A stretch of DNA of 64,000 bases from contig NW_020825493.1 of NCBI RefSeq assembly GCF_003286085.1, positions 62,001-126,000 on the forward strand, given 5' to 3'. The first letter of the stretch is position 1, and each line of letters opens with the position of its first letter. The notes beneath the pieces are model-generated. The model did no database searches. It saw only the letters and a program-made list of their open reading frames with translations, and was not told where the DNA came from. Both the position numbers and the translations under genes were made by a program. This document shows positions 32,518 to 44,195 of this stretch, piece by piece. Source of the DNA: Drosophila persimilis. Taxonomy: Eukaryota > Arthropoda > Insecta > Diptera > Drosophilidae.

Positions 32518-35213
32518 ACTGGGGGAAGAGAGGCGACAGAAAGAGACGAGGAAGCTGGTGCGGCTGGCTGACGGACGCAGCTGGGAAATCAATTCCCAGA
32601 TCGAGGTGGAGCTGGCCTTCGGGGACAAGATCGTTACAATCCCGCTTCTCGTGTTGCCCGGAGTAATATATGAGCTGGTCCTGGGATGGGATTTCCTCGC
32701 CGCGGTCGGAGCAGAGGTGACCTGTGCGGGACACAGGGTTGTGATCGCTGCGAGAGGCCACCGCCAGGGGCGGTTGGAGGAGAAGTTGTCAGTGGCGGTG
32801 GTAGCGAACACGGGAGGGTCTGTCGAGCCCGCATCCCGAGTGTCGAACATAGCTACACACACGATCACTATGAGTGATGGCCAGCCGGTCAAACAGCGTT
32901 ACTATCCCAAAAATCCCAAGGTGCAAGCCGAAATCAACCAACAGGTTGACGAACAGGTTGAAGAGTCCGTACAGTTCACCCATCGTGATGGTCAAAAAGA
33001 AGACGGGAAAGTGGAGATTATGCGTGGACTTCAGACAGATAAACGCGAAGTCCATCAAGAATAGAATGCCAAGAATAGAATAGAATGCCAAGAATAGACT
33101 ATATTTTGGACCAGATCAGGGAGGCACGGTTCATCAGTAGCTTAGACTTAAAGGACGGATATTGGCGGAAACCACTGGAGGAAGGCAGTAGAAAGTTCAC
33201 CGCGTTCACGGTGCCCGGGAAAGGGCTGTTCCAGTGGAAGGTGATGCCATTCGGACTCCACTCAGCCTCGGCTACGTTCCAGAGGGCGTTGGACCAGGTG
33301 ATAGGCCCCGAGATGATGCCACACGCGTTCGCGTACCAAGACGACATCATTGTCATCGGCCGTACCGAGGAGGAGCACAAGCGCAACCTCGAAGAAGTTT
33401 TTCGACTGTTGAAGAACGGAAACTTGCGCCTAAATGTGGACAAGTGTCAATTTTTTAGGAAGGAGCTACGATACCTGGGGCATTTGGTAACGGGAGACGG
33501 AATCTGCACCGATCCCGAGAAAGTCGCGGCCATTAAGGAGTTGCAGCCGCCAGCGAGTGTCAAAGAGCTACGACAATACTTGGGCGTGGCCTCCTGGTAC
33601 AGGCGTTTCGTAAAGGGAGTCGCCACGTTGGTGCAGCCCCTCAGCACTTTGCTGAAGAAGAAGGCCAAGTGGGAATGGTCAACGGAACAGCAACAAGCGT
33701 TCGAGGATGTAAAAAGTCGGCTGACAGCAGACCCGGTGTTGGCATGCCCAGATTTCTCAAAGAAATTCGTGCTCCAGACGGACGCCAGCGACTACGGACT
33801 GGGGGCGATCCTGACGCAAGAGACGGAGAAGGGCGAGAGGGTCATCTCATACGCCAGTAGGACTCTGAATAGCGCATAAAATAACTATTCGGCGACTGAA
33901 AAGGAGTGTCTGGCCATTGTATGGGCTATAAGAAAGCTAAAGCCCTATCTGGAGGGATACCATTTCAAGGTAGTCACAGATCACATGGCGTTGAAATGGT
34001 TGAACAGCATCGAGAGCTCAACAGGGAGGATCGCCAGGTGGGCGCTGGAGCTACAACAATACGACTTCGAAGTGGCATATAGGAAAGGGCAGCTGAACGT
34101 AGTGGCGGACGCACTGTCCCGACAGCTATTGGCGGAGCGATGCCTGAGAACCACCGAGGAGGAAGCAGAGAAGGGACACGAACCGGAGGCAGAGTGCGGA
34201 TGGATTAAAAAGGTCCAAGAGAGGATGAGGACGGAACCGAGGAAATATCCGGATTACGTCGAGGAAGCAGGCCGGATATCCCGGCACATCCCGCAGAATC
34301 CCGCAAAATGCTGACACAAGTGCCAGAGAAGCCGTGGGCAACGGTGTGTGCCGACTTCGTGGGCCCTCTGCCCAGGTCAAAGCATGGGAATGCCATGTTA
34401 TTGGTGATGGTGGATCGGTTCTCGAAATGGACCGAGTTGGTCCCCTTGAGAAAGGCCACTGCGGAAGCACTAACAAAAGCGTTCCGAGAGCGCATCGTGT
34501 CCCGGTTTGGCGTGCCGAAGGTGGTGATCACGGATAATGGCGTCCAGTTCACCAGTAGAGCTTTTAAGAGGTTTTTGGAGCAGATGGGTGTACGGCATCA
34601 GTTCACGGCCCCGTACACGCCGCAGGAGAACCCGACGGAGCGAACTAACCGGACATTGAAAACTATGATAGCTCAGTTCACCGAAGGGAACCAGAGGAAC
34701 TGGGATGAGAAATGGCCAGAGATAATGTTGGCAGTAAATTCAGGGGTGTCTGAATCCACCGGGTACTCGCCGGCGTTTGTGGTCCAAGGGAGAGAGCCGA
34801 GGCTACCAAAGGCTCTATACAATGACGAAGCGCTTGGCACAGGACAGGGCACGCCCACTCCGGACGAGAACGCGGCCAAGTTGAGAGAGGTATTTCAACT
34901 GGTGAGGCGGAATCTCGAAAGAGCGGCGCAGGACCAGGCGAGGTATTATAACCTGAGGAGGAGAGCGTGGAAACCCACGATTGGGGACAAGGTATGGGCC
35001 AAGCAACACCATCTATCCAACGCGGCCGAAGGGTTTGCGGCAAAACTGGCCCCGAAATATGACGGTCCCTACACCATAATGGATTTCGTGTCCCCGGTCA
35101 TTTGTAAATTAAAGAAGGACAGCGAGAAACGGACGCGGACCGCCCATATAGGGGACCTGAAGCCACAACTCGGGGAAGGAACCCCTAAAACAGGCCCTGG
35201 AACCGAAGCGTAG
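32465..35213 (+). pseudogene. Pol of the Osvaldo/Ulysses-like element: PR, RT, RNase H, integrase
   Basis: Overlaps gag in the +1 frame. Protease VDTGATSSF at about 32468; VLGWDFL follows. RT: CVDFRQIN, DLKDGYW, MPFGLHSAS and YQDDIIVIG. RNase H: QTDASDYGLGAIL and VVADALSRQ. Integrase core: D of CADFVGPL, D of ITDNGVQF, E of ENPTERTNRT, then the C-terminal GPYTIMDF region. Breaks: a loss between DEQ and VEESVQ near 32958, a 19-base tandem duplication at 33062-33099 (AATAGAATGCCAAGAATAG twice) that shifts the frame, a stop near 33877, and a break near 34310 where the H2C2 zinc domain of integrase is missing. No longer functional. Confidence 0.85.
33062..33099 (+). repeat. 19-base tandem duplication in RT
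   Basis: AATAGAATGCCAAGAATAG occurs twice back to back. Nineteen is not a multiple of three, which accounts for the frame change in the RT at this point. Confidence 0.8.
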
Positions 35214-36108
35214 ACGACGCACAAGGAGGGGCAACGGGCGAGGCATACGGAGAAGGATGGACGAGCACGAAAGACAGAGACTAGCGGCAGGGGCAGAAAG
35301 GAGAGTCCCAGCTGGATGCCACGCAGGACAAGGTCGTACAGGATACTCTTACAACTAAGGTTCAGTAAAACTAAGAACCACGCGTGTCACTCAGGACAGG
35401 AATCGCCCACAAGGGAGGAGCGGGCGGCCCAACTGGATGCCACGCAGGACAAGGCCGTACAGGATACTCTTACAACTAAGGTTCAGTAAAACTAAGCAGC
35501 AGACGGCGGCCGGCGGACCAATAAAGCTGGACCTACAAGAAAAAAAAAGGAGGATTAGCTCGTCAGCCAATAGGAACTGATCAAAGGCAAAGAAGGTAGA
35601 AGATACACGGGTTACCACTATCCCAGGGGGGGCGGTTTGCGTGGTGCGTCGACGGACGAGGGGGCACCCGAGAAGGGCGTTCCGAGAGGAGCAGAAGTTC
35701 GGGTCCGGGTCCAGGGCATCGAAGCCAGCTGCTAACGTCGGGGATGGCGGGACAAAAGCGGATGCCGCCCGTGCGCGGTCTACCGGCTGGGGAATCGGAT
35801 GATCCCTGGGTCCGAGGCGCTGCACGGGGGTGACATCCGCGTCTAAGCCGATCCAGAGACGGGCGGAGCTGGCCACGGGGGGCGGGCCGATGTTTGGCAG
35901 CACGGGCGAAGGGTCGGAGGACCTATTGATCACGAGCTGGGAGATCGGTCAGCACCCTGGACTGGAACCCAAGGACGGGCTGGAAGAAAAGGCAAGGTGA
36001 GATGAGGAACCCAAGAACTCGGGAAGCTTACCAGATTCAAGGCGAAGCCAAACAACACGTCGCCAGACCTAGAAGTAGAAAAGGCCAAAAAATAAAAATA
36101 AAAAAAAA
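35214..36108 (+). other. Non-coding region after pol, with 121-base tandem repeat
   Basis: CTGGATGCCACGCAGGACAA recurs at 35312 and 35433, and similarity extends through 'ttcagtaaaactaag' in both. The rest is GC-rich and ends in an A-rich run that borders the DINE. No supported gene; open minus-strand stretches here look accidental. Confidence 0.5.
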
Positions 36109-37222
36109 ACGAGGGGGAACGTTGTGAGTTGCTGCGGACACCGCAACTCTACAGTTATACCCGATACTAAGTCAGTATGGCTCTCCTCCGGCAGACGCCG
36201 CTAATATTAAACGACACGACAAAGAGTGCGTGCGAGAGAGACAGAAAATCAGTCTGAGCGTGACGTCGGGCGCTGCGTAGCCACTAAAAATTGATTTCTT
36301 GCTTTTGGCTACAAAAATGATCCGATCTGATCCAGATTCGGAACCGGATAGATATGGTCATTGTCTATGATTCTGCGTTTTTAGTTTACTCGATTTTGCA
36401 ATATTGTGGATGCAACAGATTTTCGTCCTTTGTGTGGGCGGAAGGGGGTGGGGCGAAATTTTGAGATATACGTTTTATAGTGAGATCTAACAGGAGTGCG
36501 GATACCAAATTTGGTTACTCTAGCCTTAATAGTCTCTGAGATTTATGAATATCCCCAGATCTGCATCCTTTGCGGGGGCGGAAGGGGGTGTGGCGAAATT
36601 TTGAAACAAACTCGTCTCGGTCCGATATATTAGGAGTGTGGATACCAAATTTGGTTGCTCTAGCTTTTATAGTCTCTGAGATCTAGGCGCTAATGTTTTA
36701 CTCTAAGCAAAGCCGCCTATGCTACGTGTGTGTTAGAGAGAGACAGGGCGAGAAAAAATGAAATTGTTTTCTTGATGCTGGCTATAATAATAATACGATC
36801 CAATTCAGATTCCGCAGTCTAAAAGATATCGTCATTCTCTACGATTCTGCGTTTTTGGTTTTCTCGTATCGTCGAAATTGTGGATGCCACAGATTTTCGC
36901 CCTTTGTGGGAGCGGAAGTGGGCGGGGCAAAGTTTTGAAATATTTTTGTAGCAGTGACATATCACAGAAGTCTGGATCCAAAACATCGTTGCTCTAGCTC
37001 TTATAGTCTTTGAGCATTAGGCGCTGAAGGGGACGGACAGACGGACAGACGGACGGACGGACAGACGGACAGACAGACATGGCTCAATCGACTCGGCTAT
37101 TGATGCTGATCAAGAATATATATACTTTATGGGGTCGGAAACGATTCCTTCTGGACGTTACACACATACACTTTTACCACAAATCTAATATACCCCAATA
37201 CTCATTTTGAGTATCGGGTATA
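36109..37222 (-). mobile_element. Full-length DINE-1-like Helentron, first of a tandem pair
   Basis: Complete from CGAGGGGGAACG to GGGTATA, with a long (GACGGACA)-type microsatellite at about 37032-37076. Confidence 0.9.
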
Positions 37223-37237
37223 AAAAATAAAAAAAAT

Positions 37238-38342
37238 GAGGTGGAACGTTGTGAGTTGCTGCGGACACCGCAACTCTACAGTTATACCCGATACTAAGTC
37301 AGTATGGCTCTCCTCCGGCAGACGCCGCTAATATTAAACGACACGACAAAGAGTGCGTGCGAGAGAGACAGAAAATCAGTCTGAGCGTGACGTCACGTGC
37401 TGCGTAGCCACTGCAAATTGATTTGTTTCCTTTGGCTATAAAAATGATCTGATCTGATCCAGATTCAGCAATCTGATAGATATGGTCGTTATCTATGATT
37501 CTGCGTTTTTAGTTTTCTCAAATCTGCAATATTGTGGATGCAGCAGATTTTCGTCCTTTGTGGGGGCGGAAGGGGGTGGGGCGAAATTTTGAGATAAAGG
37601 TTTTATAGTGAGATCTAACAGAAGTGCGGATACCAGATTTGGTTACTCTAGCTTTAATAGTCTCTGAGATTTGTGAATATCCCCAGATTTGCATCCTTTG
37701 CGGGGGCGGAAGGGGGTGTGGCGAAATTTTGAAACAAACTCGTCTCGGTCCGATATTTTAGGAGTGTGGATACCAAATTTGGCTGCTCTAGCTTTTATAG
37801 TCTCTGAGATCTAGGCGCTAATGTTTTACTCTAAGCAAAGCCGCCTATGCTACCTGTGTGTTAGAGAGAGACAGGGCGAGAAAAAATGAAATTGTTTTCT
37901 TGATGCTGGCTATAATAATAATACGATCGAATTCAGATTCTGCTGTCTAAAAGATATGGTCATTCTCTACGACTCTGCGTTTTTAGTTTTCTCGTATCTT
38001 TAAAATTGTGGATGCCACAGATTTTCGCCCTTTGTGGGGGCGGAAGTGGGCGGGGCAAAGTTTTGAAATATTTTTGGAGCAGTGACATATTACAGAAGTC
38101 TGGATCCAAAACATCGTTGCTCTAGCTCTTATAGTCTTTGAGCATTAGGCGCTGAAGGGGACGGACAGACGGACAGACGGACGGACGGACAGACAGACAG
38201 GGCTCAATCGACTCGGCTATTGATGCTGATCAAGAATATATATACTTTATAGGGTCGGAAACGATTCCTTCTGGACGTTACACACATCCACTTTTACCAC
38301 AAATCTAATATACCCCAATACTCATTTTGAGTATCGGGTATA
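37238..38342 (-). mobile_element. Full-length DINE-1-like Helentron, second of a tandem pair
   Basis: Only about 15 A-rich bases separate it from the preceding copy, in the same orientation. Its start reads GAGGTGGAACG, not GAGGGGGAACG, a variant also seen at 50679. Confidence 0.9.
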
Positions 38343-38535
38343 AAAAGAAGAAGAAGTGGGAACCGAAGGAAGGCTAACAAAACCAGGGGGCACCCTAGGG
38401 TTAACGCGGCGAGAGGCGCGGATAACTTTCAAAACGGGAGCGAGCGAGAGAGCCAGCTGGAAGGCAAGAGAGAGCCGTCCCACGGGCCCATGTAAGGCAC
38501 CGTTACAGGGAACGGTGAGCACCGGCACGAGCCCT

Positions 38536-38541
38536 TATAAA
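38536..38541 (+). promoter_or_regulatory. TATA-like box before the second gag-like gene
   Basis: CCTTATAAAGGAGGGAGC closely parallels the LTR promoter region (TATAAGAGGAGGGCC), suggesting that 38343-38603 is the U3/R end of a related but diverged LTR. Confidence 0.45.
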
Positions 38542-38603
38542 GGAGGGAGCAGCGCACGATCAGGACTTTTCAAAAGTTGACCACGTGGAAAAAAAAGGGT
38601 AAG

Positions 38604-39959
38604 ATGCAGCAGCACTTAATAAGGTATATAACGGAGCAGCGGAAATGGATTCGCCGCGGGTATCAGGCGGCAGGCGTACCAGGTCGAGCGCGAGGAGCAA
38701 AGGGCGAGTAGGAGTAGGTCCCCGGAGCTACAGTTATTGGCCTCACCGCTAGTGTCAACCGCGGGATCCATGGGACCGACGGTGTCCCCGGTGGTATAGC
38801 CGGGGTACACCGAGGCGGAAAGTGACCTGGAATTGGTGAGCTGGGAGCCGGCGCCACGGAGAAAACGCGCACGCGAGGCGAAGCGCGAGGAGCCCCGGAC
38901 CAGCAGACTCGAGGAGCCCCACACCAGCAGACGCGAGGAGCCCCGCACCGGCAAACGCGAGGAGCCCCGGACCAGCAGGCGCGAGGGCCCCGGACCAGCA
39001 AGCACGAAGAGCCCCGCACCGGCAAGCGCGAGGAGTGGCCTGAGGGAGGAAGGAGGGGGCGCACGGAGACGCGGAAGGAGGAGCCCAGTGAGCGGGCCTC
39101 GAAGCGGGCGTCCACGCGTTCGACGCGTACGGCCAAGGAAGAGGAGTCGTCGGCACGCACAAGGGGGAGGTCGACGGCCCGGCGAGGGGATCAGCGGCCG
39201 ACAGACCCACAGGTCGAGGAGCCGCAGCCAACGCCGACCGAAACCGCGGTCAAAGAGCCGCAGACAACGCCGACCGAAACCGCGGTCAAAGAGCCGCAGG
39301 CAACGCAGGCCGACATCGCGGAAAACAACGCGGCCGCTGAGGCACGACGCCTCGCGGAATGGCACCGGCGGTTCGCGCTGGCCGCGGCGACGGAGGAGCG
39401 GAGGCAACGGCGTTATGGGAGGACGCCCTGACGCTGGCAAAGAGGCTGAAGGCCACGCAGGAGGCTGAAGGCCACGCAGGAGGCTGAAAAGGCGGCGCAA
39501 GAAGCGGAGGCTGAGCGCCACAAACGGGACTTCGCGCACCAATGGCGGTGTATTAGCCGGATCAACGCAGCGGAGCAAAGGGAGATGGCGCGTCTGCGTG
39601 CGGAAGCGGAGAAGGCAAGGGCGACGCGGGCGGAGGGCGCGGCATGCGGGCTGGCGGTGATCTCCAGCGATGAGGAGGAGGCGGAGTGCCCACCAGCGCC
39701 GAAGGCGGCTCGAGTCCAGTCGCCCGAAGAGGAGTGGCAGGAGAGGCTACGACGAGCCGAGGTGGAGGAGGAAGAGCTTTGGCAGCCACCCCCTGAACAC
39801 GTCGAGTCCGAGGAGGAGCCACGGCCGCAGGCCCCACCGTCACCGGGGGCAGAGGAAGAGCTGTTCCAGCGTCGGCCGCCGGCTGACAACGCGCGCTGCC
39901 AAGGGGATCAGCAGCAGCTGCAGCAGCGTCAGCAGCAGCATCAGCAGCAGCAGCAGCAC
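38604..39959 (+). pseudogene. Second gag-like, repeat-rich coding region
   Basis: The start at 38604 gives MQQHLIRYITEQRKWIRRGY before a frameshift near 38690; the frame then reads on past one stop at about 38800. Next come five or six 30-base repeats coding for REEPRTSR-type decapeptides (about 38880-39030) and 36-base repeats coding for EPQPTPTETAVK (about 39224-39310). After these come a charged helical region (AEARRLAEWHRRFALAAA, then MARLRAEAEKARATRAEG), an acidic stretch (SSDEEEAE) and a polyglutamine end before a stop at about 39960. It looks like the N-terminal half of a gag in several frames. I cannot say whether it belongs to this element or to a related one recombined into it. Confidence 0.5.
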
Positions 39960-40548
39960 TAGCACGGGCCACAGGGAGCCGCCATCGGGCCGTTCGTCTC
40001 GCAGGAGGTGCGCTCCGCGGTTTGCTCGTGCAAACGCTGCACATATCGTGGGCCTCTGGGCCCGCGCCCCAGCAGCCCGGGCAGGAGGCGAGGGAGGCTC
40101 GACTGTGGGAGGAGGCACCACGCGCCAGTGACGAGCGGGACCCGAGGCGGCGGGCACGGCCACAGGAGTCGACAGGCCCAGCGGTGGCACCCACAGCCGA
40201 AGAGGAGTAGAGAAGAAGAATGGAAAAAAAGTAACTGAAAACAAGAACAAATAAAAAAAAAAAAAACAAAAAAACATGGTCTTACCTTGCAGCAGAGGAA
40301 CAGCGGGGCATCGCTAGAAATGATCGGTGAAGCTTGAATGAAGGCGGCGGAAGGCGTCAAAGCGGGAGGAAAACTTACCCGAAGCATCCAGAGGGCCGGC
40401 GGAAGGCATGCGCGCCAGCGAAGGGCAGTAGGGAAAACCAGACGCGCACAAGAAAAACAAAGAAAACACCCGGCATCGCGAGAAAATAGTAAGTTTCCAG
40501 TCCATTGAGGAATTCGCGATCCGGAAGTAGAATACGCACGCTGCAACA
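39960..40548. other. Non-coding stretch with A-rich tract
   Basis: GC-rich, then an A-rich run near 40250-40276, then sequence without a frame. It may include the 3' end of the second gag-like region. Nothing else supported. Confidence 0.4.
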
Positions 40549-40689
40549 TATCGAGTAGATCACAAAAACGACCCTACGCTTTATCGAGTGGAGCGTAAGG
40601 GCAACGCTGTGTCATATCGAGTAGGTCAGAATAGCGACCATACCCTATATCGGGCGGGGCAAAAGAAGCTCCTATGCGAACTATCGATA
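40549..40689 (+). promoter_or_regulatory. Array of five TATCGA-type boxes at 33-base spacing
   Basis: TATCGA at 40549, 40582 and 40615, TATCGG at 40648, and the palindrome TATCGATA at 40682: steps of 33, 33, 33 and 34. The sequence around boxes 1 and 3 is also similar (TATCGAGTAG and CGACC 20-odd bases later), so this is a decayed 33/66-base tandem repeat. CGATA clusters are bound by BEAF-32, and TATCGATA by DREF, in Drosophila. Function here is inferred. Confidence 0.6.
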
Positions 40690-40869
40690 AGGGGGAATCG
40701 AATCGATCGAGCTCATCGGAGAGATACGGCAACACCGCATGGCGCGAGGCCGAAAGAGGGCGCCAAGGGGCACCCGGGTCGAGAACAAAGCACGCGCGTG
40801 CCGGTCGCGCGGGGTTTTTGAAGCATCCCAAACCTGGGACGCGGGACCAAATATGGTCATGAGATCACG

Positions 40870-41614
40870 CCACCAGCCAGGTCCCGTTGGAAAGCGACAA
40901 GGGAATGAAGGAACGCCGATGGAAAAATACGGGCACCGCATGGCGGAAAGTGCCGTTAGCGCCAGGCGGCATCGGCGGCGCCGACGCAGAAGCGAGCTTA
41001 TAAGAGGAGGGCCGCGACCAGGAACGAGGACAGTCAGCAAACGGAGCTAGCAAGAGTGAAGTGAATAGTGAGCCAGGAGAGTGAGACCAAGCGAAGGGAA
41101 AAGAACTTTAGAAAGCGAACGCGTTGTGTGAGGATTGAGAGGCGGACTCGAGCGTGCAGCCAAGAGCCAAAGACCCCAATCCCTTGAACCAACGGTGCCA
41201 CGCTTGAAGCGCATCCCACCAGGAGTGAGGCACCCTCGGGCCGAAAAGCCAAGTGAGTCGAGTGAGAGCGAACGCGTCAGGCGCCTGACTGAGAGGCGGA
41301 TTTGGGCCACGTGCCAAGAATCGCTAGCCCCAGTCAGTAGAGCCGGCGGTGCCACGCTTGGCGAAGCCGTGGGGGGCCCAGGGAGCGACACACTCATCGA
41401 ACCACAGAGGAGAACCAAGAGGAGAACCAGCACCGGAGTCGGAATAGCGTAAGATAGACCTAAGATACCAATAAAGCATATTAGCATACCAGTACAAGAC
41501 CCAACCCGTGCCTTCTTACTTGTCGTCTGGGCATCATACAAATATTGTTGCAGCGAGCCTACCGACCGCTGAGCCAGCCCAGCTGCATCAGACGGAAAAG
41601 AACGGTTCGTTACA
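40870..41614 (+). repeat. Right LTR of the Osvaldo/Ulysses-like element (shared part)
   Basis: 745 bases colinear with the left LTR, with TATAAG at 40999 and AATAAA at 41470-41475. Upstream of 40870 the sequence is unrelated to the left LTR, so the true start is uncertain. It is followed directly by errantivirus env on the minus strand. Confidence 0.8.
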
Positions 41615-41802
41615 AGTAGTATTAAGCTTACATGTAATACATTATTTAATCGCGTATTTTCTATTACGATTTCTTTGGTTTGCAAATTAGACAGTGGTTT
41701 AATTTTTGTTACGTTATTGTTGATGTATATGCTTTGTGCAAATTCTGGTATTGAGTTGGATATTAAGAATTCGTTTACTTGTACACTGCAATTATGTATT
41801 TT

Positions 41803-42917
41803 TATACCCGATACTCAAAATGAGTATTGGGGTATATTAGATTTGTGGTAAAAGTGGATGTGTGTAACGTCCAGAAGGAATCGTTTCCGACCCTATAAAG
41901 TATATATATTCTTGATCAGCATCAATAGCCGAGTCGATTGAGCCCTGTCTGTCTGTCCGTCCGTCCGTCTGTCCGTCTGTCCGTCTGTCCGTCCCCTTCA
42001 GCGCCTAATGCTCAAAGACTATAAGAGCCAGAGCAACGATGTTTTGGATCCAGACTTCTGTGATATGTCACTGCTACAAAAATATTTCAAAACTTTGCCC
42101 CGCCCACTTCCGCCCCCACAAAGGGCGAAAATCTGTGGCATCCACAATTTTCAAGATACGATAAAACCAAAAACGCAGAATCGTAGAGAATGACCATATC
42201 TTTTAGACTGCAGAATCTGAATTGGATCGTATTATTATTATAGCCAGCATCACGAAAACAATTTAATTTTTTCTCGCCCTGTCTCTCTCTAACACACACG
42301 TAGCATAGGCGGCTTTGCTTAGAGTAAAACATTAGCGCCTAGATCTCAGAGACTATAAAAGCTAGAGCAACCAAATTTGGTATCCACACTCCTAATATAT
42401 CGGACCGAGACTAGTTTGTTTCAAAATTTCGCCACACCCCCTTCCGCCCCCGCAAAGAATGCAAATCTGGGGATATTCACAAATCTCAGAGACTATTAAA
42501 GCTAGAGTAACCAAATTTGGTATCCGCACTTCTGTTAGATCTCACTATAAAACGTATATCTCAGAATTTCGCCCCACCCCCATCCGCCCCCACAAAGGAC
42601 GAAAATCTGTTGCATCCACAATATTGCAGATTTGAGAAAACTAAAAACGCAGAATCATAGATAATGACCATATCTATTAGATTGCTGAATCTGGATCAGA
42701 TCAGACCATTTTTTTTAGCCAAAAGGAACAAATCAATTTGAGGTGGCTACGCAGCGCCCGACGTCACGCTCAGACTGATTTTCTGTCTCTCTCGCACGCA
42801 CTCTTTGTCGTGTCGTTAAATATTAGCGGCGTCTGCCGGAGGAGAGCCATACTGACTTAGTATCTGGTATAACCGTAGAGTTGCGGTGTCCGCAGCAACT
42901 CACAACGTTCCCCCTCG
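41803..42917 (+). mobile_element. Full-length DINE-1-like Helentron in env
   Basis: TATACCCGATACTC start, long (GTCC/GTCT)n run at about 41946-41995, CCCCCTCG end. The subterminal inverted copy reads TATCTGGTATA here, one base off the usual TATCGGGTATA. Confidence 0.9.
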
Positions 42918-43106
42918 TTATTAATGCGTTACCTTCTACTTTTATTTCATGGTTTAGGCAATCTTGGTTTAATATGGTTTTTGGTAATTTCCAAGTTAAC
43001 AATATATTGGGTTCTATGAAACTTATTTGAAAGTTTTGGTGTGCTTTGGTGTATGGACATTTTGTTTCTACTTGTTTGACTATTCCTGAAATACATTCGT
43101 CATTTT

Positions 43107-44195
43107 TATACCCGATACTCAAAATGAGTATTGGGGTATATTAGATTTGTGGTAAAAGTGGATGTGTGTAACGTCCAGAAGGAATCGTTTCCGACCCCAT
43201 AACATATATATATTCTTGATCAGCATCAATAGCCGAGTCGATTGAGCCATGTCTGTCTGTCCGTCTGTCCGTCCCCTTCAGCGCCTAATGCTCAAAGACT
43301 ATAAGAGCTAGAGCCACGATGTTTTGGATCCAGACTTCTGTGATATGTCACTGCTACAAAAATATTTCAAAACTTTGCCCCGCCCACTTCCGCTCCCACA
43401 AAGGGCGAAAATCTGTGGCATCCACAATTTCGACGATACGAGAAAACCAAAAACGCAGAATCGTAGACAATGACGATATCTTTTAGACTGCGGAATCTGA
43501 ATTGGATCGTATTATTATTATAGCCAGCATCAAGAAAACAATTTCATTTTTTCTCGCCCTGTCTCTCTCTAACATACACGTAGCATAGGCGGCTTTGCTT
43601 AGAGTAAAACATTAGCGCCTAGATCTCAGAGACTATAAAAGCTAGAGCAACCAAATTTGGTATCCACACTCCTAATATATCGGACCGAGACGAGTTTGTT
43701 TCAAAATTTCGCCACACCCCCTTCCGCCCCCGCAAAGGATGCAAATCTGGGGATATACACACATCTCAGAGACTATTAAAGCTAGAGTAACCAAATTTAG
43801 TATCCGCACTCCTGTTAGATATCACTATAAAACGTATATCTCAGAATTTCGCCCCACCCCCATCCGCCCCCACAAAGGAAGAAAATCTGTTGCATCCACA
43901 ATATTGTAGATTCGAGAAAACTAAAAACGCAGAATCATAGATAATGACCATATCTATCAGATTGCTGAATCGGGATCAGATCAGATAATTTTTGTAGCCA
44001 AAAGGAACAAATCAATTTGCATTGGCTACGCAGCGCCCGACGTCACGTTCAGACTGATTTTCTGTCTCTCTCGCACGCACTCTTTGTCGTGTCGTTTAAT
44101 ATTAGCGGCGCTGCCGGAGGAGAGCCATACTGACTTAGTATCGGGTATAACCGTAGAGTTGCGGTGTCCGCAGCAACTCACAACGTTCCCCCTCG
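43107..44195 (+). mobile_element. Full-length DINE-1-like Helentron in env, second
   Basis: Same orientation as the copy 190 bases to its left, but differing at many bases, so the two are separate insertions and not a duplication. Confidence 0.9.

Larger units (their letters stand above)
29288..41614 (+). mobile_element. Osvaldo/Ulysses-like Ty3/gypsy element inserted in env
   Basis: Left LTR to 30166, tRNA-Lys type primer site, gag (split by a DINE), pol, a long 3' region with two DINEs and a second gag-like gene, right LTR to 41614. Host GC content rises sharply inside it. The family call rests on the tRNA-Lys primer type, long LTRs and the RT variant YQDDII. The exact left edge and target duplication could not be fixed; AGTAG follows the right LTR. 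Confidence 0.75.

Noticed and set aside
38616-39578. A 320-codon minus-strand open frame, Arg/Pro/Leu-rich
   Set aside because: It is the reverse of the GC-rich repeat region that makes sense on the plus strand; its composition is typical of an accidental frame.
42008-42332. Short frames on both strands inside DINE copies
   Set aside because: The same frames appear in several DINEs of both orientations. DINE elements are non-coding.
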